A stretch of DNA of 64,000 nt from Flammeovirga sp. SJP92 (GTDB taxonomy: Bacteria; Bacteroidota; Bacteroidia; Cytophagales; Flammeovirgaceae), in assembly GCF_001583495.1 (NCBI RefSeq), contig NZ_LQAQ01000093.1:620001-684000 (forward strand), written 5' to 3'. The notes under the pieces are model-generated. The model made no database searches. It saw nothing but the letters and a program-made list of their open reading frames with translations, and was not told the DNA's origin. This document shows, one piece after another, positions 51,949 to 61,401 of the stretch. Positions within the stretch are counted from its first letter, which is position 1, and every line of letters begins with the position of its first letter. Both the position numbers and the translations under genes were made by a program.

Positions 51949-52446
51949 ATGAAAATATCCATCATTGTAGCAAAAGCTACTAATAATGTGATAGGAAAAG
52001 ATAATCAGCTCATATGGCATATTCCCGCTGATTTAAAATACTTCAAAAAAGTGACTTCAAACCACACGGTGATTATGGGTAGAAAGACACATGAATCTAT
52101 CGGTAAATGTTTACCGAACAGAGTGAATATTGTCATTTCAAGAAACCCTGATTTCCAAGTGTTCGACGGAGGTGTATTGACTAACAGTTTAGCTGACGCT
52201 ATTGAAATGGCTAGACAAAAAGGTGAGCAAGAGGTGTTTATTATTGGTGGTGGAAAAATTTATGAAGAGGCAATGAAAATTGCAGATAAACTTTATATCA
52301 CTGAAATACATGATCAATTTGTTGGGGATACTTTCTTCCCAGATATTCTACCTAGTCAGTGGTCTGAAATATCAAGGTTTGAATATCCCAAAAATATGAC
52401 TTCTCCGTATGCTTATTCTTTTGTAAATTATATACGCAATAAATAA
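51949..52446 (+). CDS. folA: Dihydrofolate reductase
   Basis: A 165-residue DHFR that reduces dihydrofolate with NADPH. The N-terminal IIVAKATNNVIGKDNQLIWH has the Trp and loop of the active site. MGRKTHESIG is the cofactor-binding motif, and FIIGGGKIYEEAM closes the site. The acidic residue that protonates folate is Asp in IPADLKYFKKVT. It forms an operon with prmA, which starts 11 nt later. Confidence 0.95.
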   Translation: MKISIIVAKATNNVIGKDNQLIWHIPADLKYFKKVTSNHTVIMGRKTHESIGKCLPNRVNIVISRNPDFQVFDGGVLTNSLADAIEMARQKGEQEVFIIGGGKIYEEAMKIADKLYITEIHDQFVGDTFFPDILPSQWSEISRFEYPKNMTSPYAYSFVNYIRNK

Positions 52447-52457
52447 TTAACCTTTTT

Positions 52458-53276
52458 ATGAATTACATTGTCATCAAAGTGGAATGCAATGAGGAACTAA
52501 GTGAAGTTCTTCAGGCGGTTTTGGGAAATGTTGGGTTTGATGCATTTCTTGAAAATGACCATGGGTTTGAAGCTTCAATTGAAAAAGACCTTTATAATGA
52601 AGTTGAAGTAAAAGAAGCATTGGATTTCTTCGAAGAACAAATCACTTATACAGTTGAAGAGCAGGAAAAGCAAAACTGGAATAAGTTATGGGAAAGTCAT
52701 TATGATCCAGTAGAAATTAGCGAAGAACTACAAATCAGAGCTTCCTTCCACCCTGCCAATCCAAAGTACAAGTATGAAATTGTCATTACTCCGAAAATGT
52801 CTTTTGGAACAGGGCATCATGCTACTACAACTTTGATGTTGAGAAATCAACTTACAATCGATCATAAAGGTAAAAATGTTGCTGACTTGGGATGTGGTAC
52901 TGGAATTTTAGCTGTAATGGCGAAACTTCTAGGAGCAGAACAAGTTGACGCTTGTGATATAGAAGACTGGTCGTGTGAAAACGCTTTAGAAAATGCTTCT
53001 TTAAATAATGTAGATTTAAGAGTGACAGTAGGAACTGTACACGAAATGGAGAAGCTAGAAGAATACGAAATCGTATTGGCCAACATTAATAGGAATGTTT
53101 TGTTGGAAGAAATGCCTACGTACCAAAAACTTATCACCAAAGGTGGCAAACTATTACTCAGTGGATTCTACACAGAAGATCTTCCAATAATAACTGAAAA
53201 AGCTAATTCAGTAGGTCTTACTTACCTTTCACATTTAGAGAAAGATAATTGGGTAAGTGCCGTATTTGAAAATTAA
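52458..53276 (+). CDS. prmA: Ribosomal protein L11 methyltransferase
   Basis: A 272-residue SAM-dependent methyltransferase that trimethylates ribosomal protein L11. The substrate-recognition N-terminal domain covers about 1-95. The catalytic domain has MSFGTGHHATTTLML near 114-128, the SAM loop VADLGCGTGILAVMA near 137-151 and LANINRNVLLEE near 208-219, as in PrmA. It is followed closely by a strong terminator hairpin. Confidence 0.94.
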   Translation: MNYIVIKVECNEELSEVLQAVLGNVGFDAFLENDHGFEASIEKDLYNEVEVKEALDFFEEQITYTVEEQEKQNWNKLWESHYDPVEISEELQIRASFHPANPKYKYEIVITPKMSFGTGHHATTTLMLRNQLTIDHKGKNVADLGCGTGILAVMAKLLGAEQVDACDIEDWSCENALENASLNNVDLRVTVGTVHEMEKLEEYEIVLANINRNVLLEEMPTYQKLITKGGKLLLSGFYTEDLPIITEKANSVGLTYLSHLEKDNWVSAVFEN

Positions 53277-53315
53277 TACTTTTTGGAGTATTTTTTGCGA
53301 AACAAGCTTATAAGT

Positions 53316-53361
53316 AGGCTGTAATTGAACAAGAGTGTCTATTACAGCCTCTTTTATTTTT
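53316..53361 (+). terminator. Intrinsic terminator of folA-prmA
   Basis: AGGCTGTAAT and ATTACAGCCT form a perfect 10-bp stem, followed by CTTTTATTTTT. A smaller hairpin (AATACT/AGTATT) with TTTTT precedes it at 53275-53292. It overlaps the region before the next ATG, which argues against a GTG start at 53335 for the giant gene. Confidence 0.85.
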
Positions 53362-53379
53362 AAATCGTCTTTTGAACTT

Positions 53380-56300
53380 ATGCTTTCAAAGTTTAAATAT
53401 AAATTTCTACCTCTACTCTTCTTATTGAGTTTTTACTCATCAGCCCTATTTGCTCAATCTGACGCCAACAATGTGCAGTCAGATTCATTAGTAAAAAAGT
53501 ACTATCATCCTTTTACTGAGTATGATAGCTTCTTGGTGGACCTTAATTTGTATTTGCAAAAAGGTGTCCGATTAGGAAGTGATACCATCATGGCTGATTT
53601 TGAGTCTCATTGGGAAAATAATGTCATCAAGGAGAATCAAAAAGAATGGATTTTTAAGAGTACTAAACGTATGCATAAGAACCGCTTCAAGTACAAACAT
53701 CAAGCGGCAATGTATTATGGCTGTATCATGGCATTCATAGATTCAGCAGGTCATAATAACAATCAATTCACCCGGTTCTTAGAAATAGCAGATACTTGTC
53801 TTATTTCTTATACTCCAAAAGTCACTCATAATTTCTTCTATAAATCAAGACTCTTTTTGGAGAAAAGACTGATTGAGAAATCAAAGTACACCACCATCAA
53901 AGTAATGGGAGGTGAGTATGAGTTTATGCATGAACTATCAGCAGATGGCTATGTGAGTGACAACATGGTGGTAGAAATCAATAAAGAAGCACAGGAAGAA
54001 GCTCCAAAAGAAGACTGGTTTGAAACCAATGAAGATGTTGCACAAGAAAACACCTCTGACTCTTCTTCTGATTGGGGTGATGACTCTTCCGGCAATGATG
54101 AAAACTCTTGGGAAGATAGTGGCAATACAGACTGGGGTGATGACAGCAGTAATGATTCATGGGACAGCGGAAGCGTAGACTGGGGCAATGACAGTAGCAG
54201 TGACTGGAGTTCCGATGATGGTTCCTCTGATTGGGGTGACTCATGGAGTGGTGACGACAGTAGCATTGAGGTATATGATGAAGGCAGCAGTGATGGAAGA
54301 GACAGTGGAGCGGAAGCTGATACTTACGCCTTTTCAGAAGACTGTAATGAACAATCTTCTGAAATTGTAAATTATGATCCTGGCATCACAGATATGCCAC
54401 CTCTGGAAGGGCCTATGCTCCATATTTCAGAAGCTGACTTACTGATTACTACAAAATTTGATACAGCATTACTTGAACATACTGTAGGTACTTTCCTTTT
54501 CAAATCTGATACAATTGTGTGTCAAGGAGGGCGTTTCTATTGGGAAAATGTCAATTTCTCTAAAGATTCTGCCTGGTGTGAATTACCTCACTTCAGTTTT
54601 GATACAAGAGTAGCTTACATTGAGGCGGATCATGCTGAAATGTATTTTAGTCATTACCTCGATACAATTGCGATTGGTGCATTTACCTATAGAAGTGGTC
54701 ACTTTAATAAATTCCCAGAAAGGGCAATTTATCCTCAATTTATCAGCTATAATAATAATCTTCATTGGAAAAACCTTCCAGAAGAGATGGAGATGAAAGG
54801 AGGGTTTGCCATCAAAGGAAAACATACAGTATCCAAGGCTGTTTCTGGTGCTCCAACAACTATCACAGTAAAAAATGATAATTCAGCTCTTTTCACTTTG
54901 CGTTCCGATAAAGAAGTACGCATAAAAGACGAAGGTGAAGTTATAAGAACTAAATCAAGTCAGATTGATATCTACTATTCGAATGGAGATACCATCTCCC
55001 ATCCTTCTGTTAACTCTTATATCAGCATTGGTGACAGTATCAAAAAGGTGTACTTCAGAAAGACCACAGATATCTACAGATTTAATCCGTTTACATTAAG
55101 TGCTCAGGACGTGAATGTCTATGCTGATGCAATTGATTGGGATATTACGAAGGACTCTCTTGATTTTAGAATTACAGGAGGTGAAAAAATTGTTCCTCTA
55201 ATTGTAGAATCACAGGACTTTTTCCATCCTGGTTTTGTAACAAGAATTCAAGGCATGAAAAAGTTTCATCCGCTGATGATTCTTGTTAATCACTCAAGAT
55301 CACATAGACGAAAATGTTTTGATGCTGGTCAACTTGCCAAAGAACTTCAGATCAATGAAGAGCAGTTTGATGAAAGTCTTCAATCTATGGCAATTGACGG
55401 ACTTATTGAATATGATCCTTATTCAAAAATTGTAAAACTCAACGATAAAGCCTACAGGTATCTTGACCGCTACTTCTATGCTTCAAGCGAAAGAAGAAGA
55501 AGGGCAATGACCTCAAGAATGAATTTTGAACACCTGAGTGCAAGACAAGAACAAGCTCTTTTCAATAGAGATTTTGATAACTTGAGTATTGCGGCTCAAT
55601 TGCCAGTTGACGGTAGTGCTAACGCTCAGCTTTCATTGGACGATAGCTCTAAGCTGATTCTTAAAAAGGTACCTTACTTCCCAATTTCCGATTCTCTGAA
55701 CGTATTTGTAACTCCAGACAGTGCTGGTTTGACAATTGAAAAAGAAAGAAAAATATCTTTTGGTGGAGAGTTTATGGCCGGAACTTACCTTTTCAGAGGT
55801 AAGGAATTTACATTTGATTACGATAGCTTCCTTATTCAGCTTACTGATGTTGACTCTATCAGCTTTGTATTGAAAGACAGTATTACAGGAAAACCAAAAG
55901 AAGCTCCAAACCCTTTAGTTGATACTGGTGGTACACTTTATATCAATAAATCATTCAACAAAAGTGGTCTCTTAAATATCAATGGCTTCCCTTCATTCAA
56001 TGCTACATCAGACAGCAGTAGTAAAGGTGGTCGTATTTATTATGACCGTCCTTCAATTTTGAATGGAGCCTATGACAAAAGAATTGTTTTTGAGTTAGAT
56101 ACTTTCACTGTGGACGCCTCTGTAGAACATAGTGACGTTTCATTTAATGGAGTACTAAATACGGGAGGAATTTTCCCTTCTTTCAAAGACGAAGTGACCA
56201 TGGATCCAACATCAGGTATTTTTGTTTTAGAAAGAAATACCAATCACGATGCTCCATGGGGAAGTGAAAAAGGGTGGCCCATTTACGTTAAAAAGAAAAA

Positions 56301-58749
56301 GACTGATTTTGGTCCAAAACTCAGTGGTAAAGGTCACTTTGATGGAGATATTGCTTTAACCCATAAAGGAATCAGAGGCAGTGGAGAGTTAGAATATTTA
56401 GGAAGTGAATTTAAATCAGATGACTTTATTTTCTATTCCGATTCTGTGACAACTCAAGGTACAAAAGGTATTATAGAATCTGATATTCACCCTAGAGTAG
56501 AAATGCATACTTACGATATGAAATGGTATGTATTTAGAGACAGTATGGCTTTTAAAGGTACTTATGAGGAGCCTTTTACTATTTATAATGATGACACTAA
56601 ATTTTCTGGTGATCTAGCCCTTCTTCCAACAAAAATCTTTGGTGAAGGTGAAATCGAAACTTCAGAATCTAGAAATAAATCTCAAAACTTTAGATTCCAA
56701 AAAGACGGCTATATTAGTAGACATTCCACTTTTGATATCAAATCCAATATTGAAGGCAGTCCATCAATGCACGGTAATGATATCAGAGTAGCAAGAAATG
56801 TAATAGACAATAAGGTCCTTATCCGTACGGAGAATAATAGCAGAAACACTTCTTCCCTTACTTTCCCAGCGGTAAATTTCCAAACTTCAATTAATGAAGC
56901 CCTTTGGGACATCGATTCCAAAAAGATTTACATGTCTGCAGGAGAAAGTCAAAAAGGTAAATTTGTTTCCAATGAGCCATCTCAAGATTCATTACTTATT
57001 GAAGGTGATTCCGCCAATTATGATTTAGCATCCAATAAGCTGAACATTTACAATGTGGACAAGATAAAAGTCAGCAACCTTGATATTCTACCTGATTCAT
57101 TAAATCAAACAGTAAAAATCAGTAATGGTGCTACAATTGAACCATTGACAAACGCTAAAATCGTTTTAAGTAGATACACTAAACTGCACACAATTTACAA
57201 CGCCAATGTTGAACTGATTTCTAGTAAAGAAGTAAATGCTTCTGGAGATTATAAATATGAAAATGAGCTTGGAGAATCAAAGGTGATTAAAATAAGCAGA
57301 GTGATTGCCAAAGAGTTCTATAACAATGATATCTCTGACAACACGATTCAAAATAGAGCTTATGGAGAGGTAAGCGAAAGTGATCCTTTATTATTTGTTG
57401 GCGGATTAGAATATTATGGTAAGATTGGTTTGGTTGAAAATAAAAAAGTGGCTCGTTTCAAAGGAGGAAATGCCCGCTTGAACATTCCAGGACAATCTAC
57501 GCAATGGTTCAGTTATGAATCTACAAATGATGATGGTGAAACTGACTCTACAGCACATGTTATTATAGATGAAAAACTAGTTTCAACAGAAGAGAATCTA
57601 CCTTTAATTACAGGACTTTTCTATGATGAGAAAAATGGTTATATCTACAATAGCTTTGTTGAGCGCCCGGATGGTTACAGAAAGGAACACAGAAAGCTAT
57701 TTAATGTGGAAGGTTTACTGAAATTTGAATCCTTAGACGGCACAAGTAACAAAGGTATTTTCCATATCAAACCAAAGAGATACTATGATGAATTAGCAAA
57801 AGGAGAAGAAGAGTTTTATGCATCTATTGCAGGAAACTGGTTTAGCTTTGATCATCAGAAAAATAAAATCAATTTCAGAGGGAAAATCGATTTGCTTCAA
57901 CCAAACCCTAAAGAAAAAACTCCTTCTATTCTTACTGCAGCAGAAGGAGTAGCAATGCATGAAATTGACGAGCTTTCTATGAATGCTTCCTTTGCTATTG
58001 GTCCTAAGCTATCTTCAAAAGTGGCATCTTATATTTTGAATGATATGAGATCCAATAAAGAGGATGCTCCAAGAGTACTTCCTGAAGATTATGAAATTGA
58101 CAGTTTAGGTACTTTGAATCATCAAATTGTACCGCTATTCAATGCCAGTCAATATAAAAACTATTTGAATGGCTACGATATTGCAAGACTGCTCAGTAGC
58201 TATATTGTGATATTGGATAATCCGTTGGTGTGGGATAATAACAACGCAGCTTTCCATTCTAAAGGAGAGGAAATCAAATTATTATCTGCCTTCGGTGATG
58301 ATATTAACACCGTAGTCACTGGATTCATAGAAATACCAAAAGAAGAAGAAACTGGTGATGATGGCGACCGAGAACCTAACGATAGAGTTATTAATATATT
58401 CTTAGAAGGCCCTACAGGAATTTGGTATCATATAAGACAAGATAACGGAGAATTGAGTATATTTAGCTCTAACAAGGCTTTCATGGAAGACATTAAGAAA
58501 CAAAGCGACGTTACTCCTGGTAAAGCGAAACAGACCTTTGCATTCTTAGAGTGGTACTATAATACCTATAAAGATGGTTCCGAGATCCCTTCAAGATATG
58601 ATTCAGAACTTAATACAGCTATTGAAGAAGAAGAGGATTTCGGTAATGATTTCGAAGGCGTAGAAGACAATTCAGCAACTGAAGGAGAAGAGGATGATAG
58701 TATTGACAGTATTCCAGAGGAAGAGGAAGACGATGGAGATGATTTCTAA
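53380..58749 (+). CDS. Giant secreted protein (1789 aa) of unknown function
   Basis: It starts at the ATG 53380, with signal peptide MLSKFKYKFLPLLFLL ending near ALFAQ. An upstream GTG at 53335 lies in the prmA terminator and is rejected. About residues 20-205 are helical. About 220-310 are a low-complexity Asp/Ser/Trp/Gly linker (repeats of DWGDDSS type). The remaining 1450 residues are rich in beta-strand-like segments (TFTVDASVEHSDVSFNGVL; RIYYDRPSILNGAYDKRIV), with a helical segment near 640-700. The last 50 residues are acidic. I do not recognise a family; a surface-exposed beta-helix or barrel-linked role is a guess. Confidence 0.6.
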   Translation: MLSKFKYKFLPLLFLLSFYSSALFAQSDANNVQSDSLVKKYYHPFTEYDSFLVDLNLYLQKGVRLGSDTIMADFESHWENNVIKENQKEWIFKSTKRMHKNRFKYKHQAAMYYGCIMAFIDSAGHNNNQFTRFLEIADTCLISYTPKVTHNFFYKSRLFLEKRLIEKSKYTTIKVMGGEYEFMHELSADGYVSDNMVVEINKEAQEEAPKEDWFETNEDVAQENTSDSSSDWGDDSSGNDENSWEDSGNTDWGDDSSNDSWDSGSVDWGNDSSSDWSSDDGSSDWGDSWSGDDSSIEVYDEGSSDGRDSGAEADTYAFSEDCNEQSSEIVNYDPGITDMPPLEGPMLHISEADLLITTKFDTALLEHTVGTFLFKSDTIVCQGGRFYWENVNFSKDSAWCELPHFSFDTRVAYIEADHAEMYFSHYLDTIAIGAFTYRSGHFNKFPERAIYPQFISYNNNLHWKNLPEEMEMKGGFAIKGKHTVSKAVSGAPTTITVKNDNSALFTLRSDKEVRIKDEGEVIRTKSSQIDIYYSNGDTISHPSVNSYISIGDSIKKVYFRKTTDIYRFNPFTLSAQDVNVYADAIDWDITKDSLDFRITGGEKIVPLIVESQDFFHPGFVTRIQGMKKFHPLMILVNHSRSHRRKCFDAGQLAKELQINEEQFDESLQSMAIDGLIEYDPYSKIVKLNDKAYRYLDRYFYASSERRRRAMTSRMNFEHLSARQEQALFNRDFDNLSIAAQLPVDGSANAQLSLDDSSKLILKKVPYFPISDSLNVFVTPDSAGLTIEKERKISFGGEFMAGTYLFRGKEFTFDYDSFLIQLTDVDSISFVLKDSITGKPKEAPNPLVDTGGTLYINKSFNKSGLLNINGFPSFNATSDSSSKGGRIYYDRPSILNGAYDKRIVFELDTFTVDASVEHSDVSFNGVLNTGGIFPSFKDEVTMDPTSGIFVLERNTNHDAPWGSEKGWPIYVKKKKTDFGPKLSGKGHFDGDIALTHKGIRGSGELEYLGSEFKSDDFIFYSDSVTTQGTKGIIESDIHPRVEMHTYDMKWYVFRDSMAFKGTYEEPFTIYNDDTKFSGDLALLPTKIFGEGEIETSESRNKSQNFRFQKDGYISRHSTFDIKSNIEGSPSMHGNDIRVARNVIDNKVLIRTENNSRNTSSLTFPAVNFQTSINEALWDIDSKKIYMSAGESQKGKFVSNEPSQDSLLIEGDSANYDLASNKLNIYNVDKIKVSNLDILPDSLNQTVKISNGATIEPLTNAKIVLSRYTKLHTIYNANVELISSKEVNASGDYKYENELGESKVIKISRVIAKEFYNNDISDNTIQNRAYGEVSESDPLLFVGGLEYYGKIGLVENKKVARFKGGNARLNIPGQSTQWFSYESTNDDGETDSTAHVIIDEKLVSTEENLPLITGLFYDEKNGYIYNSFVERPDGYRKEHRKLFNVEGLLKFESLDGTSNKGIFHIKPKRYYDELAKGEEEFYASIAGNWFSFDHQKNKINFRGKIDLLQPNPKEKTPSILTAAEGVAMHEIDELSMNASFAIGPKLSSKVASYILNDMRSNKEDAPRVLPEDYEIDSLGTLNHQIVPLFNASQYKNYLNGYDIARLLSSYIVILDNPLVWDNNNAAFHSKGEEIKLLSAFGDDINTVVTGFIEIPKEEETGDDGDREPNDRVINIFLEGPTGIWYHIRQDNGELSIFSSNKAFMEDIKKQSDVTPGKAKQTFAFLEWYYNTYKDGSEIPSRYDSELNTAIEEEEDFGNDFEGVEDNSATEGEEDDSIDSIPEEEEDDGDDF

Positions 58750-58763
58750 ATTAGGCTAGAAAG

Positions 58764-59657
58764 ATGGCAAGACTTTTTTATCTTATTAAATCAACGTTCC
58801 TTTTATTATCAATAATTGGAATGTCTTCTTCCACTATCTATGCTCAAAATGAGTATGATGAGGAAGGCGAAGAAATAAAACCAAAACCAATGGTAGTTGA
58901 GATGGATTCTATTGACGAAGATGCTCCTACTATTGAGTTGAACCCTGGTGCACCTGAAGAACAGGCACAAATCAAAAAAAAGAAGAAAAAGAAACGTAAT
59001 ATTTTTTGGGGTATTAAAACTAAAAAGCAATATACCCGCTCTAGTGACAAAGGAAAAGCTGTATTTGAACTTTTCTTCGTTTTACCTGAATATGAAGCAC
59101 CTAACCCTTACGCACCTTTAAAATACTATTATAATGCGAAGGATCGTAAGATAGAGAGAAAGTCAACTTCGAATTCCAAATATGGTATCCCCTTACATGG
59201 TTCTTATGTCAAAATCGTTGAAAAAGATACTGTCACTACTGGTTTCTTTTATAAAGGACTCTTGACCGGAAGATGGGTTTGGTATGGGAAAGATAAAACG
59301 ATCAAGGATAAGAAATTTTATTATATGGGCTTCCCTAAAGATGCTGAAATCACTTATTACGATTCTAAACAAACCAAAGTTAAAGAAGTAACTCCCTATC
59401 AACATGGAGAACTCAATGGTATCTATCAGTCTTTTTATGAAAGTGGCAGAAAGAAAGTCGTAGGCAGTTACAAGTACGGTTACAAAATTGGTGACTGGAC
59501 TGAATACTATGACGCAATGGACAAAAGAGGAAGACAGAGAAGAAAAAAATTAACCCAGTATAGAAATAAAAATAACGTCTACAGAAAAGATTACGCAGGC
59601 CCGAAAGTAAAATACGAATGGGATAAAAACGGGAAAGTGACTCATAAGAGTAAATAA
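58764..59657 (+). CDS. Secreted MORN-repeat protein
   Basis: A 297-residue protein with a signal peptide (FLLLSIIGMSSSTIYAQ), an acidic stretch, then a basic KKKKKKRN segment near 71-80. At least four MORN_2-type repeats follow (GSYVKIVEKDTVTTGFFY; HGELNGIYQSFYESGRKKV; GYKIGDWTEYYD), like YwqK-family proteins. MORN repeats mediate protein or lipid contacts; the partner may be the giant protein encoded 15 nt upstream, which is inference from spacing. Confidence 0.75.
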   Translation: MARLFYLIKSTFLLLSIIGMSSSTIYAQNEYDEEGEEIKPKPMVVEMDSIDEDAPTIELNPGAPEEQAQIKKKKKKKRNIFWGIKTKKQYTRSSDKGKAVFELFFVLPEYEAPNPYAPLKYYYNAKDRKIERKSTSNSKYGIPLHGSYVKIVEKDTVTTGFFYKGLLTGRWVWYGKDKTIKDKKFYYMGFPKDAEITYYDSKQTKVKEVTPYQHGELNGIYQSFYESGRKKVVGSYKYGYKIGDWTEYYDAMDKRGRQRRKKLTQYRNKNNVYRKDYAGPKVKYEWDKNGKVTHKSK

Positions 59658-59767
59658 GACCTTAAAAAACGAACAGAGTGGATCAAAAATACTTTTACCC
59701 AGTACCTAATCCACTGAACAAATGTTCATAAGGACTTTTTTAAACCTTCCTTTTAATGAAAAAAGCG

Positions 59768-59775
59768 TACATTTG
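59768..59775 (+). promoter_or_regulatory. Candidate -7 promoter box of prfA
   Basis: TACATTTG fits TAnnTTTG and is 28 nt upstream of the prfA ATG. A poly-T stretch at 59736-59741 is the only candidate -33 region. Confidence 0.42.
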
Positions 59776-59802
59776 TAGAAATTATAGCAAAGTCAATCAG
59801 AG

Positions 59803-60876
59803 ATGTTAGATAAACTTGAGAAAATAAAAGAACGCTTTGATCAAGTAAGCGAAGATTTGGTGAAGCCTGAGACTGTCTCAGACATGAAATTATACGCCAA
59901 ATTAAACAAAGAATATAAAGATTTAGAGAAAGTTGTCAATAAATACTTTGAGTATAAAAATATGCTTGAGGGTATTGATGAGGCAAAGCAAATATTAGAA
60001 GAAGAGAAAGATCCAGAATTGCGTGAAATGGCAAAAATGGAACTTGACGAACATCAAGAAGGGATCCCTGTGATTGAAGAAGAATTAAAAATGCTTTTAA
60101 TCCCTAAAGATCCTAACGATTCTAAGAATGCCATCTTTGAAATCAGAGCAGGTGCGGGTGGTGATGAAGCTTCAATCTTCGCAGGAGATTTACTTCGTAT
60201 GTACCAACGTTTCTGTGAAAAACATAAATGGAAGTTATCAATTACCGACTTCGTTGACGGTACTTCTGGTGGTTTCAACAAAATCGTAGCCAACATCCAA
60301 GGTGAAGATGCTTACGGTATGTTGAAATATGAAGCAGGTGTTCACCGTGTACAACGTGTTCCTGCAACAGAATCTCAAGGACGTATTCACACTTCAGTAG
60401 CTTCAGTGGCTGTACTTCCAGAAATGGACGATGTAGAAATTGAATTGAACATGTCTGATATCCGTCGTGACGAATTCTGTTCATCTGGACCTGGTGGTCA
60501 GTCAGTAAACACAACTTACTCTGCCATCCGTCTTACTCACCTTCCTACAGGAATTATCGTACAATGTCAAGATGAGAAATCGAAGTTGAAAAACTACGAC
60601 AAGGCATTAAAAGAGTTAAAATCTCGTCTTTACGCTATCGAAGAGAAAAAGCGTCAAGAAGAGATTGGTGCAGAGCGTAAATCCATGGTAGGTTCTGGTG
60701 CTCGTTCGGATAAAATTCGTACGTATAACTACCCTCAAGGTCGTGTAACAGATCACCGTATCAACCACTCGGTGTTCAACTTGCCAATCGTTATGGATGG
60801 TGAATTACAAGATTTCATCGACCGTTTACGTATTGCTGATAACTTAGAGAAAATGGAGAATAGTGGTTTAGCTTAA
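59803..60876 (+). CDS. prfA: Peptide chain release factor 1
   Basis: A 357-residue class-I release factor, the normal RF1 length. The GGQ motif is SSGPGGQSVNTTYSAIRLTH near 227, which triggers peptidyl-tRNA hydrolysis at UAA/UAG. The helical N-terminal domain and the VHRVQRVPATESQGRIHTS segment before it, which holds the RF1-type codon-recognition loop region PATES, support RF1 rather than RF2. It has its own promoter box and a strong terminator. Confidence 0.96.
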   Translation: MLDKLEKIKERFDQVSEDLVKPETVSDMKLYAKLNKEYKDLEKVVNKYFEYKNMLEGIDEAKQILEEEKDPELREMAKMELDEHQEGIPVIEEELKMLLIPKDPNDSKNAIFEIRAGAGGDEASIFAGDLLRMYQRFCEKHKWKLSITDFVDGTSGGFNKIVANIQGEDAYGMLKYEAGVHRVQRVPATESQGRIHTSVASVAVLPEMDDVEIELNMSDIRRDEFCSSGPGGQSVNTTYSAIRLTHLPTGIIVQCQDEKSKLKNYDKALKELKSRLYAIEEKKRQEEIGAERKSMVGSGARSDKIRTYNYPQGRVTDHRINHSVFNLPIVMDGELQDFIDRLRIADNLEKMENSGLA

Positions 60877-60911
60877 TTCAGCGACATCATAATTTCCTCA
60901 AAAATACAAGA

Positions 60912-60944
60912 AAACCCCTCCACTAAAAATTAGTGGAGGGGTTT
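60912..60944. terminator. Bidirectional terminator between prfA and the response regulator
   Basis: AAACCCCTCCACTAA and TTAGTGGAGGGGTTT form a perfect 15-bp stem with a 3-nt loop. It lies between convergent genes. Confidence 0.92.
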
Positions 60945-60969
60945 CTCATTAAAGGCACTTAATGATTTT

Positions 60970-61401
60970 TCACTCTATAGTAGGCTTTCTCTGTAAAACA
61001 TTTAAGCTTAAATTATACGCTGACATAATGGTTTCTACAGACAGTGGCTTATTCAGATATCCCTTTACTGTTGGAAGTGTATTTGCCTTCTGAAGGTCGT
61101 CATCATTGATAGAAGTTGTTAAGAGAAACAGGGATATTTGTTCTCTTATTTCAATATCCAATTTGTCGTATTCAGTTATAAATTCCCACCCATTCATTCT
61201 AGGCATATTGATGTCCAGAAATATGATATTCGGCAAAGGGTACCGCTCTTTATCTTCCTGTTTCAGATAATCGAGCCCCTTTTCAGCACTTAAGAAAAAG
61301 GTACATTTTTTAGTAATTTTTGAGTCTTCGATGATCAATCGATTAAAGAAATTAATTGATTCACTATCATCGATTAGTAAAATATGTGCTAATTGATCCA
61401 T
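60970..61401 (-). CDS. Stand-alone response regulator (Rcp1-like)
   Basis: A 143-residue single receiver domain. Acidic residues are in LLIDDSES (Asp11, Asp12), the phospho-acceptor is Asp63 in IIFLDINMPRMNGWEF, and Lys118 is in GYLNKPLS. There is no output domain. It is of the Rcp1 type, often partnered with phytochrome-like kinases, and its start overlaps the stop of the histidine kinase by 1 nt (TAATG). Confidence 0.92.
   Translation of the reverse strand: MDQLAHILLIDDSESINFFNRLIIEDSKITKKCTFFLSAEKGLDYLKQEDKERYPLPNIIFLDINMPRMNGWEFITEYDKLDIEIREQISLFLLTTSINDDDLQKANTLPTVKGYLNKPLSVETIMSAYNLSLNVLQRKPTIE

Noticed and set aside
53335-53379. GTG start 45 nt upstream for the giant protein
   Set aside because: It overlaps the strong prmA terminator hairpin and would put 15 residues in front of a normal signal peptide; the ATG at 53380 fits better.
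53949-54310. Reverse-strand open frames over the giant gene's linker
   Set aside because: They result from the low-complexity GAT/AGT repeats of the coding strand, with Ser/Leu/Gln-rich translations and no homology pattern.
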